Source of the DNA: Alphaproteobacteria bacterium
Lineage (GTDB): Bacteria > Pseudomonadota > Alphaproteobacteria > Caulobacterales > Aquidulcibacteraceae
Length of the DNA: 33,300 bases
Direction: 5' to 3'
Assembly: GCA_026400735.1 (NCBI GenBank)
Contig: JAPLOL010000116.1
Coordinates: 1 to 33,300 of the forward strand
The notes beneath the pieces are model-generated. The model had not been told where the DNA came from. It searched no databases and saw only the letters and a program-made list of their open reading frames with translations. Numbering within the stretch: the stretch's first letter is position 1; the number at the start of each line of letters is the position of its first letter. Of the stretch, positions 18,822 through 25,615 are shown in pieces. A program made the translations under genes and the position numbers.

Positions 18822-19904
18822 ATGCGCTTCAGTCCGAACCGACTCAGCGTCGCCAGAAAACGGCGGATGCTGAACAAGAAGGGATTCGCGGAACTCGCGG
18901 GTGTCGCTCATCACACTGTGGTGCGATGCGAGAAAGGCGACACGAACGCACCGACACTTGAGAACGTGCAAGGCTTTTCGGAAGCCACCGGATTCCCTCC
19001 CGGCTTCTTCTACCTTCCAGATGTCGAAGAGCCGGAATCCGCTAGTTTTCGTAGTTATACGACGATGTCTGCCGCGATCAGAGAGGCCGCGCTTGCTAGT
19101 GGCGCGATTGGATTTCTAATTTCCGATTGGATTGAAGAGCGGTTCGATCTCCCCGCCATAAGCATTCCTGACCTTCACCTATTCGACCCAGAGGCAGCGG
19201 CGATATCGCTTCGCCAACAGTGGCAGCTTGGCGAAAAGCCCGTCTCCAACATGCTGCAACTGTTGGAGTCGAAAGGCGTCCGCGTCTTTAGCTTGGCCGA
19301 GAATACCAATGCGGTGAATGCGTATTCGCTCTGGCGTAAAGACAAGCCGTACATCTTCTTGAACACCATGAAGACCGCCGAAAGCAGTCGCTTCGATGCA
19401 GCGCATGAGCTGGGGCATCTAGTGCTTCATCAAGACGGCGGCGCCATGGGGCGAGAGGCAGAAGACCAAGCCAACCAGTTTGCATCGGCTTTCTTGATGC
19501 CGAAGGCTGACTTGCTCGCGTCATTGCCGAGAGTGCACTCGCTAGAGCAGCTAATTCGCGCCAAGTCGCGGTGGCGCGTCTCGCTTGCGGCGCTGAATTA
19601 TCGCTTACACAAGTTGGGACTGCTGACTGATTGGCGTTATCGGGATTTCTGCATTGAGATCGCCAAGCGCGGCTACAATCGAGATGAGCCTCACGGAATT
19701 GCGCGCGAGCGCTCAGTCGTTTGGCAAAAGGTGTTGAAAGCGCTGTGGGCAGAACGAACCACACAAGCGGATATCGCTCGAGCGCTTCACCTGCCTGAGA
19801 GCGAGGTGAATGACCTCATTTTCGGCATCGTGCATTCGGGAGGCGTGGAGCGCCCAGAGCGCCCGGAGCGGGGTATCTCTCCTGTAAACGACACTGATGC
19901 TTGA
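18822..19904 (+). CDS. XRE-type HTH fused to ImmA/IrrE zinc metalloprotease
   Basis: The 360-residue protein joins a DNA-binding domain to a protease domain. Residues 5-65 form an XRE helix-turn-helix ([21 protein letters not shown], then [20 protein letters not shown]). Residues ~90-300 are the IrrE/ImmA (COG2856) domain, with zinc motif H195-E-L-G-H199 in [13 protein letters not shown] and a downstream acidic ligand, probably E214 ([14 protein letters not shown]). ImmA-type enzymes cleave repressors of mobile elements; IrrE cleaves a repressor of DNA-damage genes. A single-chain fusion may bind DNA and cut a partner on a signal. The gene follows the 18151 gene by 2 bp and precedes the transposase by 20 bp. 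Confidence 0.92.
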   Translation: MRFSPNRLSVARKRRMLNKKGFAELAGVAHHTVVRCEKGDTNAPTLENVQGFSEATGFPPGFFYLPDVEEPESASFRSYTTMSAAIREAALASGAIGFLISDWIEERFDLPAISIPDLHLFDPEAAAISLRQQWQLGEKPVSNMLQLLESKGVRVFSLAENTNAVNAYSLWRKDKPYIFLNTMKTAESSRFDAAHELGHLVLHQDGGAMGREAEDQANQFASAFLMPKADLLASLPRVHSLEQLIRAKSRWRVSLAALNYRLHKLGLLTDWRYRDFCIEIAKRGYNRDEPHGIARERSVVWQKVLKALWAERTTQADIARALHLPESEVNDLIFGIVHSGGVERPERPERGISPVNDTDA

Positions 19905-19929
19905 CACTAAGCATAAAGTTCAGTATGAA
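19901..19929 (+). promoter_or_regulatory. Putative transposase promoter overlapping a subterminal-type repeat
   Basis: A consensus -35 TTGACA (19901-19906), 17-bp spacer and -10 TATGAA (19924-19929) stand directly before the transposase gene. The predicted start of transcription (about 19936) is next to an ATG at 19937, so a leaderless message is possible. The spacer contains CTAAGCATAAAGTTCAGT, nearly identical to a segment near the right end (22220-22238), hinting that one protein binds both. Confidence 0.55.
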
Positions 19930-20818
19930 AATGGGGATGGCAAACGTGCTTCCCCTCGATAAGCGAGTTCAAATTCTGAACATGCTCTGCGAAGGCGTGA
20001 GCCTCCGCGCCATCTCGCGGCTGGCTGACGTCAGCATCAACACCGTGAGCAAGCTTTTGGTGGACGCTGGCGAAACCTGCCTAGACCTCCACGACCAGCT
20101 CGTTACGCACGTCGAAGCCAAGAACGTCCAATGCGATGAGATTTGGTCGTTCTGCTACGCCAAGCAAAAGAACGTCCCGACCGCGAAGGCCGCGCCTGCC
20201 GAAGCTGGCGACGTGTGGACGTGGACCGCTATCGACGCGGAATCCAAGCTGATGATTTCCTACATGGCGTCTGGCCGCACTGGCAGCGCCGCAGAGGCCT
20301 TCATGCAAGACGTGGCGCGTCGCATCACTGGCCGTCCGCAAGTCACCACAGACGGCTTCAGCGCTTATCCAAACGCTGTCCGCGTCGCGTTCGGTAAGAA
20401 CGTGGACTTCGCACAGCTTGTGAAAACCTACGGCCCGGACTTCGGCGCTGGCCCTGAGCGGAAGTATTCTCCCCCGGTCTGCACTGGCGCGCACAAGGTC
20501 GTGCGCGAAGGCAACCCGGATCAATCGAAGATCTCAACCAGCCACGTTGAGCGCGCCAATCTCACCATGCGGATGGGCATGCGCCGCTTCACCCGTCTGA
20601 CGAACGCGCATTCCAAGAAGTACGCAAACCACCTCTACGCACTCGCGCTTTTCTTCATGCACTACAATTTCGTGCGCCAGCACAAGGCGCACAAGCTTTC
20701 GCCGGCCATGGCTGCTGGCCTCACCGATCGCTTGTGGTCTATGGAAGATATCGCGGAGCGGATTGATATCCGCGTGAACGCGCCGAAGACGCGCGGGCCA
20801 TACAAGAAGAAGGGCTAG
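19925..20818 (+). CDS. IS1-like single-ORF DDE transposase
   Basis: The protein is about 297 residues from the ATG at 19925; in-frame ATGs at 19931 and 19937 ([11 protein letters not shown]) are equally possible. The N-terminus has an HTH ([21 protein letters not shown]). The catalytic core has D71 in CDEIWSF, D143 in TTDGFSAYP and E209 in [11 protein letters not shown], then [32 protein letters not shown]. The ERxNLxxR pattern is IS1-like (InsB). There is no frameshift, unlike E. coli IS1, which needs two frames. Full length and an intact triad suggest an active enzyme. It ends 1 bp from the convergent membrane protein gene. Confidence 0.92.
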   Translation: MKMGMANVLPLDKRVQILNMLCEGVSLRAISRLADVSINTVSKLLVDAGETCLDLHDQLVTHVEAKNVQCDEIWSFCYAKQKNVPTAKAAPAEAGDVWTWTAIDAESKLMISYMASGRTGSAAEAFMQDVARRITGRPQVTTDGFSAYPNAVRVAFGKNVDFAQLVKTYGPDFGAGPERKYSPPVCTGAHKVVREGNPDQSKISTSHVERANLTMRMGMRRFTRLTNAHSKKYANHLYALALFFMHYNFVRQHKAHKLSPAMAAGLTDRLWSMEDIAERIDIRVNAPKTRGPYKKKG

Positions 20819-20819
20819 T

Positions 20820-21350
20820 TTAGGCGGCGCACTTAGCTAGCGCATCACGCTCCACCATTTCCATCGTCTGCTCAGATGGCTTTGGCGATCCACCGCTTAG
20901 CCAGAGCAACGGGAGCGCCAGCACATAACAGAGGCGCAGGAAAACGGAGCTTCTGTAGAGGTGTCGGAAGACTTCCACCGCGATCTGGCTATGAAATTGC
21001 TCCAACCGCTCCCGATGGTTTTGCGGCAGTGAGCGGAGTGCCTTCTTGTATTCGGTAAGTTCTTCGGTCTCGGGTTGAGGATATACAACCTCAAGCGCTC
21101 GCAAGATGGCGAAGCGTTGAAACGACACGATGTGCGTGTAGCGAATGTAAGTGTTCGCTAGATTTCGCAGGCTCTTGTACGCGGGATGATCCGTTAGGCG
21201 ATTATCGACAGCGTAGAGAAACAAGGCGTCCCGCGCTGTAAACAAGTGATGGCGCGCTTCATCAACCCAGAGCCCACGGGAAAGGCGCAACAAAAGGAAC
21301 GCAAGCGTCAAGCACACTGCAGTAGCAAAGGCAAAAATCGCGAGTTCCAT
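20820..21350 (-). CDS. Passenger membrane protein of unknown function (second of an overlapping pair)
   Basis: I do not recognise this 176-residue protein. A hydrophobic segment at residues 2-22 acts as a membrane anchor, and a second at about 135-156 (SVFLRLCYVLALPLLWLSGG) leaves a ~110-residue helical, charged middle (ARHHLFTARDALFLYAVDNR ... QNHRERLEQFHSQIAVEVFRHLY). Both termini would lie on the same side. Its ATG overlaps the stop of the upstream gene (TAATG), so translation is coupled to that second membrane protein. Residence in a transposon and the two-component layout would suit an abortive or defence role, but nothing in the sequence proves it. Confidence 0.75.
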   Translation of the reverse strand: MELAIFAFATAVCLTLAFLLLRLSRGLWVDEARHHLFTARDALFLYAVDNRLTDHPAYKSLRNLANTYIRYTHIVSFQRFAILRALEVVYPQPETEELTEYKKALRSLPQNHRERLEQFHSQIAVEVFRHLYRSSVFLRLCYVLALPLLWLSGGSPKPSEQTMEMVERDALAKCAA

Positions 21351-21724
21351 TACTTCTTGTCCTTAGGTGTCGTGCCCTTTGGGGTCAAACTGCTGGACGT
21401 TCGATTGGGGTCCAACCGTCGCTCTAGCTCCTTGATGTGCGCCGATAGCTGCTCCGTCTTTTCTCGACGCAGTCGCCGCTCGTTATAGCCATACGCGCCG
21501 AACAGGATGGCTACGATATAGGCAACGTAGCGATCCGCGCTAATGCTTGCCAGCATCTGCACCACCACGGAGAACGACGTCTGCGTGCCTGCCATGGCTT
21601 GGACTGAAACCATTAAGCAATACGCTATCCCTAGTACCACACCCCATCTTATGAGCGTTGAAAGCACCTGCGCGGTTCGCTCGGCGATCAGCATGTAGAG
21701 CTGATGTTTCTGGGTGTTGTTCAT
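21350..21724 (-). CDS. Passenger two-TM protein with C-terminal coiled coil (first of the pair)
   Basis: This is a 124-residue protein from the ATG at 21724 (MNNTQKHQLYMLIAERTAQ...). Transmembrane segments lie at about 27-47 (WGVVLGIAYCLMVSV) and 68-86 (YVAYIVAILFGAYGY). A basic, heptad-like stretch follows (NERRLRREKTEQLSAHIKELERRL) and then a Ser/Thr/Lys-rich tail. An upstream in-frame start at 21754 would add ten residues but lacks support. The stop overlaps the start of the 20820-21350 gene. It is divergent from the Zn-ribbon gene across 47 bp. No family is recognised. Confidence 0.72.
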   Translation of the reverse strand: MNNTQKHQLYMLIAERTAQVLSTLIRWGVVLGIAYCLMVSVQAMAGTQTSFSVVVQMLASISADRYVAYIVAILFGAYGYNERRLRREKTEQLSAHIKELERRLDPNRTSSSLTPKGTTPKDKK

Positions 21725-21771
21725 TTTGTACCCGCCACAAATCGCTGCGCACACCTTACATCAATCCGCGC

Positions 21772-22053
21772 ATGGGGTCGTCTGGGGAGACGACCTTGGG
21801 AATAAAGATCACGATTGGAGAGGCGCGCGCGGCTGGCGCTATTGCGCTGAGCGCGTCCTGCGTCGGCGCTCCGGTCTCGTCTGGTGGCTGCCGACATTCG
21901 AGCCAGCTCACGCTCATGCTGGCGCTTGCACTTTGGGGCGAGGATCGGCGGCTAGACGATTTGAACCTGCGGTGCTCTGTCTGCGGCTCGCGCAAGGTTG
22001 AGGTTCGCCCCGAGTACGGCAACGGTCGGCCCATCACCCAGCAGCGGAGTTAG
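21772..22053 (+). CDS. Small Zn-ribbon-like passenger protein
   Basis: This is a 93-residue protein from the ATG at 21772. The C-terminus has a CxxC pair (LRCSVCGSRKVEVRPEYG), and an earlier Cys/His cluster (ASCVGAPVSSGGCRHSSQLTL) could supply the other zinc ligands. Small alphaproteobacterial proteins with the pattern C-x-H ... RCSxCGxRxxxVRP are common in mobile and variable regions and have no known function. It is the last gene before the right end of the element. Confidence 0.65.
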   Translation: MGSSGETTLGIKITIGEARAAGAIALSASCVGAPVSSGGCRHSSQLTLMLALALWGEDRRLDDLNLRCSVCGSRKVEVRPEYGNGRPITQQRS

Positions 22054-22238
22054 CCTCCCCCGGCCAAACTGCCTTATACATTGCTAGAGTCTTTCCAGAT
22101 CGCGGGATAACCTGGAACAAAGCGAGCAAATACAGCGCGTTACAGCCTGTGGATAAATGTTTGTAGAATTCAAACTGACAAAATCGCGGAATAACTCAAC
22201 GCAATCAGCCACTTACCCGCTAAGCACAAAGTTTCAGT
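22054..22238. other. Non-coding right subterminal region of the element
   Basis: I see no gene here. It contains a DnaA-box 9-mer (22148-22156), a partial copy of the terminal repeat TTCAAACTGA (22169-22178) in the same orientation as the right end, and CTAAGCACAAAGTTTCAGT (22220-22238), close to the segment before the transposase. The base composition is more A/T-rich than the flanks. These repeats would suit transposase binding. With 22259-22407 it makes up the only gene-free stretch longer than 300 bp in the window. Confidence 0.6.
22148..22156 (-). promoter_or_regulatory. Perfect DnaA-box 9-mer near the right end of the element
   Basis: TGTGGATAA, third exact copy of the 9-mer in 4.8 kb. 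Confidence 0.3.
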
Positions 22239-22258
22239 TTTCAAACTGAGACAGTACC
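22239..22258 (-). repeat. Right terminal inverted repeat
   Basis: It is the exact 20-base reverse complement of the left end. It abuts the right copy of the 8-bp target duplication. Confidence 0.95.
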
Positions 22259-22266
22259 GATGCGGG
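22259..22266. repeat. Right target-site duplication (8 bp)
   Basis: GATGCGGG, identical to 17385-17392. Removing the element plus one copy rebuilds a continuous comM leader. Confidence 0.93.
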
Positions 22267-22268
22267 AT

Positions 22269-22296
22269 ATTGTACAGATTTAGAACAAATCGGCAA
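22269..22296 (-). promoter_or_regulatory. Stranded original comM promoter
   Basis: On the minus strand, TTGCCG (22296-22291), a 16-bp spacer and TACAAT (22274-22269) form a good alphaproteobacterial promoter pointing left. Before insertion its -10 box would have stood about 35 bp upstream of the comM ATG. Now its transcript would enter the right end of the element, antisense to the Zn-ribbon gene and sense to the two membrane protein genes. Confidence 0.6.
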
Positions 22297-22308
22297 CAAA
22301 AAATGAAC
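22283..22308. promoter_or_regulatory. Possible LexA-type site(s) over the comM promoter
   Basis: The spacing GAAC-N7-CAAC-N7-GAAC is present (22283-22286, 22294-22297, 22305-22308). The alphaproteobacterial LexA box is GTTC-N7-GTTC (GAAC-N7-GAAC on the other strand), so each half pair has one mismatch. It overlaps the -35 and spacer of the stranded comM promoter, the right place for a repressor. comM is, from memory, among LexA-regulated genes in several alphaproteobacteria. This is a weak site by sequence and needs binding evidence. Confidence 0.4.
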
Positions 22309-22407
22309 ACTGTCGCGCTGTGCGCGAAGCGATGCCCAAACTTACCCCCAGGCGTGGATGTCCGCCAGCCAAATCGCGGGAATTTAAGAGAAAATTAGCT
22401 CGAAATC

Positions 22408-23079
22408 TTAGTTCGTGCCGCCGACGCTTTGATCGCCTCCGGGCACTCCATCGTTGCCCCGATACTCAGGGCCAGTCGGCGCCTGCGCATAATACGGCTG
22501 ATCAGGAGCGCGCACTTGCATGAACGAGACAACGCGGCGGACTCCGCCGACGACGCTCGCGATTTCGGCGGCCCGCTCAAGCTCGTGCTGCGAGCGCGCA
22601 AGACCCATCAAATAGACGTTCCCGTGGAAGGTCTCGATGTTGATGTTGATGGCGCGCACCGAAGGGCTCGCCGTGAGACGCGCACGTATTTGCGCGGTGA
22701 TGAATTCGTCCTGCGCGCTGCGTACGATCGTCGAAGGCTCGCCGACGACGATCTCGTTATAAACGTGATCGATCGTGTGAACGCTTCGCGCGATAGTTTC
22801 AGCGGCTTGGCGATGTTCGGCTGTTGGCGCCGTGCCCGAAAGCAACAATGCACGGTTCGCAACTTCGACGTCGACTTCTTGAAATGCAGCGCTATCGGCC
22901 GCCATCAAGCGCATCTTCACTTGTTGGGAGGCTGAGGCATCGTCAATCCCCTCACCGATGGTGCGATCTTGCGCAGCGTAGACGCCGACGCTCGCAACCG
23001 TGCCAATGGCGGCGGTCATACAGCCGCTCACGGAGAACGAGGCGGCGGCGACAATGATGATCGTGTAGAGAATGCGCAT
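22408..23079 (-). CDS. DolP-like outer-membrane lipoprotein with two BON domains
   Basis: DolP (YraP) helps keep the outer membrane intact in E. coli. The ATG at 23079 gives 223 residues; longer frames upstream would bury the signal. The N-terminus MRILYTIIIVAAASFSVSGC is a lipoprotein signal, with the lipidated Cys at about 20. BON domains follow at about 50-115 (SQQVKMRLMAADSAAFQEVDVEVANRALLLSGTA) and 125-195 (ITAQIRARLTASPSVRAINI, then NVYLMGLARSQHELERA). The tail is Pro/Gly/Gln-rich. It is 43 bp downstream of yraN and near rsmI, the same neighbourhood as dolP in E. coli, which supports orthology. Before the transposon arrived, comM followed directly. Confidence 0.88.
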   Translation of the reverse strand: MRILYTIIIVAAASFSVSGCMTAAIGTVASVGVYAAQDRTIGEGIDDASASQQVKMRLMAADSAAFQEVDVEVANRALLLSGTAPTAEHRQAAETIARSVHTIDHVYNEIVVGEPSTIVRSAQDEFITAQIRARLTASPSVRAININIETFHGNVYLMGLARSQHELERAAEIASVVGGVRRVVSFMQVRAPDQPYYAQAPTGPEYRGNDGVPGGDQSVGGTN

Positions 23080-23122
23080 AATGTAGGGATTTTGCGCCTG
23101 GATCGTTTCGGCACATTTAAGA

Positions 23123-23488
23123 TCAGGTGCGCGAACGCTCATCGTACCACGCGCCGCGTTCATGCCTTGGCAACAGACCTGAACCAACCACTACTAAATC
23201 AAAGCGTACCGGTGCGGATGTAAGCCGCCAACGGCCCGCCAGCGTTTGCGCTGCGCGCGCAATGCGCTGCTGTGACGTGGGCGTCACCGCGTAAGCGCCA
23301 GCGTCGTACGTGTTGCGCGCCTTCACCTCGACGACAACAAGAACGCCGTCCTTCCACGCCGCAACATCGACTTCGCCGTACGGCGTGCGCAACCGATGGC
23401 CCAAGATTCGATAGCCTTTGCACATCAGAAACGCCATCGCGATCCATTCAGCCGTGCGTCCGCGACGCTCGGCCCTCTGGCGTTTCAC
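23123..23488 (-). CDS. yraN: YraN family endonuclease-like protein (UPF0102)
   Basis: This is a 121-residue protein with the nuclease-like core of the UPF0102 family: RTAEWIAMAFLMCKGYRILGHRLRTPYGEVDVAAWKDGVLVVVEVKAR. E, D and E-V-K match the restriction-nuclease-like fold, and ARAAQTLAGRW and VRFDLVVV follow as expected. The biological role of the family is not settled. The start overlaps the rsmI stop by 4 bp (ATGA type), so it is translationally coupled to rsmI. Confidence 0.93.
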   Translation of the reverse strand: MKRQRAERRGRTAEWIAMAFLMCKGYRILGHRLRTPYGEVDVAAWKDGVLVVVEVKARNTYDAGAYAVTPTSQQRIARAAQTLAGRWRLTSAPVRFDLVVVGSGLLPRHERGAWYDERSRT

Positions 23489-24384
23489 GGACGATCCTTT
23501 AGGTCGAGCGCGCGTTGATAAGCGCGCTTCCGCGGGACACCCAGATCGCGCGCGGCTTCACTCGCCGCCTCTTTCACGCCGCGGGGCAGAGCCCGAAGCA
23601 AGAAGGCATCGAGCACATCGTCGCTCACTTCACCCTTCGCCTCAGGCGGTCCGATGACAACGACAATCTCGCCCTTCGGCGCGCCGGCCTCGGCATAATG
23701 TGCGGCAAGTTCGGCAAGCGGCGCTCTGCGCGCTTCTTCGAACATCTTGGTAAGTTCACGCGCGACAACCGCCGTGCGCGAGCCAAGAACTTCAGCCATA
23801 TCAGCCAGCGATTCCGCCAAACGCGGGCCGGTTTCGTAGAAGATCAGCGTCGCATCCGCATCGGCGACTTCGTTGATGGCGGCGCGACGCGCGCCCTGCT
23901 TCGGTGGCAAGAAGCCCGCGAACATGAACCGGTCTGTCGGCAGTCCTGAGACCACCAAACCGGCAAGCAACGCGGAAGCGCCAGGAATCGGAAACACACG
24001 ATGCCCCGCATCGATCACAGCGCGCGCCAGCTTAAAGCCGGGATCAGAGATCAGCGGGGTGCCGGCGTCGGAGATCAGCGCAACGCTTTCACCCTTTTCC
24101 AAGGCCTCAAGGATCGTCTCACGCATCGCCTCAGCATTGTGCTCGTGATAGGTGCCGAGCTTGGGCTTCAGCCCGTACGCATCCATCAGCTTCATGGCGA
24201 CGCGTGTGTCCTCGGCGTAGACACGGCTGGCTGTGGCCAAAATGTCGAGCGCCCTCAACGTGATGTCGCGGAGGTTCCCGATGGGGGTCGCAACCACATA
24301 AAGGCCCGCTTCCAGCGGTGGACTGGATTCGCGGGCGCCGATACGGTCGCGCAAATTCTCAGAGTTCGACGAAGGGTTTTTCAT
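23485..24384 (-). CDS. rsmI: 16S rRNA (cytidine1402-2'-O)-methyltransferase RsmI
   Basis: RsmI methylates the 2'-OH of C1402 in the decoding centre of 16S rRNA using SAM. The protein is 299 residues from the ATG at 24384. The tetrapyrrole-methylase fold shows LYVVATPIGNLRDITLRALDIL, VYAEDTRVAMKLM, LISDAGTPLISDPGFKL and FPIPGASALLAGLVVSGLPTDRFMFAGFLP. The first 25 residues before the fold are low-complexity. A longer frame runs upstream to 24540 but overlaps the divergent lipoprotein gene. The chosen ATG shares two bases with the start codon of that gene. TTG at 24354 is another candidate start. Confidence 0.94.
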   Translation of the reverse strand: MKNPSSNSENLRDRIGARESSPPLEAGLYVVATPIGNLRDITLRALDILATASRVYAEDTRVAMKLMDAYGLKPKLGTYHEHNAEAMRETILEALEKGESVALISDAGTPLISDPGFKLARAVIDAGHRVFPIPGASALLAGLVVSGLPTDRFMFAGFLPPKQGARRAAINEVADADATLIFYETGPRLAESLADMAEVLGSRTAVVARELTKMFEEARRAPLAELAAHYAEAGAPKGEIVVVIGPPEAKGEVSDDVLDAFLLRALPRGVKEAASEAARDLGVPRKRAYQRALDLKDRP

Positions 24385-25615
24385 GACTGCCGCCAAATCA
24401 TCGGCGCGTCCGCTTGCTGCGCCAAGCCTGAAGACGGCCGTTGCGATCAGTTTCGCCGCTTTGATGGCCGCATGCGCCACCGCGCCGAGCCCGGGGCCGG
24501 ACGTCCGGCCCCCTGTCGACACACCCACCACAACGCCCAATCAGCCGCCAGTGCAAACGGCCGAGGGCGTCACGCCACCTTTCATGCGCGGCCGCCAAAT
24601 CGTGCGGGTCGGTCTGCTCCTCCCGTTCACGCTGCGACCGCAAGATGCAGCGGCGCTCTACAACGCCGCGGAACTGGCGCTGTTCGAACTCGGCAATGAA
24701 AACACGCTGCTCATTCCGCGCGACGCCGGTTCGACTGAAGCGTCCGCCAACGCCGCGGCGCGCGCGCTCATTTCCGACGGCGCAGACATCATCGTCGGCC
24801 CTGTTGTCCGCGAAGGCGTGACGGGCGCAGGCAATGCTGCCGCCTCTGCAAACGTGCCCGTCATCGGCTTTTCGTCAGACCGGATGGTCGGCGGGAACGG
24901 CGTTTATCTGTTGAGCTTCCAACTTGAGGACGAGGTCTCGCGTCTCGTCTCTTATGCTGCCTCACAGAACATCCGCACGATCTCGCTGTTGGCGCCGTCG
25001 AACGATTACGGTCGCCGCGTTGAGACCGCGCTGCGCACCGAAGCGCAGGCGCGCGGCGTAACGGTCGTCACTGTGCAGCTCTACAATCGTACGGACGCGG
25101 AGGCCGCTGCCGCCGCGCGCGCGGTCGCGCAAGGTCAAAGACCACAGGGCATCATCATCGCCGAAAACGGCGCGCCGCTCCGCTCCATAGGCACCGCATT
25201 GGTGCAAGCAGGTGTCGATACGCGTCAAACCCGGCTTATGGGCACCAGCGTTTGGGCCGGTGAAGCCGAGCGAGAGCCGTCACTTGCCGGCGGTTGGTAC
25301 GTTTCGCCCGACCCAGGCGCGCGCGTGGAATTTGAAAGCCGCTATCGCACTGCGTTCGGAGAAGCGCCGACGCGTCTTTCGAGCTTGGGTTATGACGCGG
25401 TCGCCTTAGCCGCACTGCTTTCCCGCGATCGCGGCGCCGACGGCATCTCGCGCGGCTCTATCGAAAATCGCGAAGGCTTTGCGGGCTCGGACGGCCTCTT
25501 CCGCTTCAGCTCAAACGGCGCGATTGAGCGCGGCCTCGCGATCATGCAAGTCGGTCAGACCACCAGCACGGTGCTCGAAGCTGCGCCGCGCCGGTTCCGC
25601 AACAGCGGCACCTAA
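24383..25615 (+). CDS. LppC/LpoA-like lipoprotein, penicillin-binding protein activator family
   Basis: E. coli LpoA (YraM) activates PBP1A from the outer membrane. This 410-residue protein has a lipoprotein signal (LKTAVAISFAALMAAC, Cys near 31), a Pro/Thr-rich linker to residue ~65, then a periplasmic-binding-protein fold: IVRVGLLLPFTLRPQDAA, ADIIVGPVVREGVTGAGNAA, IGFSSDRMVGGNGVYLLSF, TISLLAPSNDYGRRVETALR, LSSLGYDAVALAALLSRDRG. It lacks the N-terminal TPR domain of E. coli LpoA, as is usual in alphaproteobacteria. GAAGGG lies six bases before the ATG. It is divergent from rsmI, and its 3' end overlaps convergent hemW by 4 bp. Function in PBP activation is inferred from family. Confidence 0.87.
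   Translation: MTAAKSSARPLAAPSLKTAVAISFAALMAACATAPSPGPDVRPPVDTPTTTPNQPPVQTAEGVTPPFMRGRQIVRVGLLLPFTLRPQDAAALYNAAELALFELGNENTLLIPRDAGSTEASANAAARALISDGADIIVGPVVREGVTGAGNAAASANVPVIGFSSDRMVGGNGVYLLSFQLEDEVSRLVSYAASQNIRTISLLAPSNDYGRRVETALRTEAQARGVTVVTVQLYNRTDAEAAAAARAVAQGQRPQGIIIAENGAPLRSIGTALVQAGVDTRQTRLMGTSVWAGEAEREPSLAGGWYVSPDPGARVEFESRYRTAFGEAPTRLSSLGYDAVALAALLSRDRGADGISRGSIENREGFAGSDGLFRFSSNGAIERGLAIMQVGQTTSTVLEAAPRRFRNSGT

Larger units (their letters stand above)
17393..22258 (+). mobile_element. 4,866-bp cargo-carrying transposable element, IS1-like
   Basis: The element is bounded by perfect 20-bp terminal inverted repeats and flanked by an 8-bp target duplication, so both ends are certain. 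It carries one transposase gene (19925-20818) in the middle. Left of it, rightward, are a small protein, a basic protein, an unknown protein and an HTH-ImmA/IrrE protease. Right of it are two overlapping leftward membrane protein genes and a rightward Zn-ribbon-like gene. Simple IS1-family elements are under about 1.2 kb, so this is an enlarged transposon with passenger genes. An 8-bp duplication fits the IS1/IS1595 group. The two ends are identical over 20 bp and the duplication is exact, which suggests recent insertion. The target is the comM leader. Confidence 0.95.
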
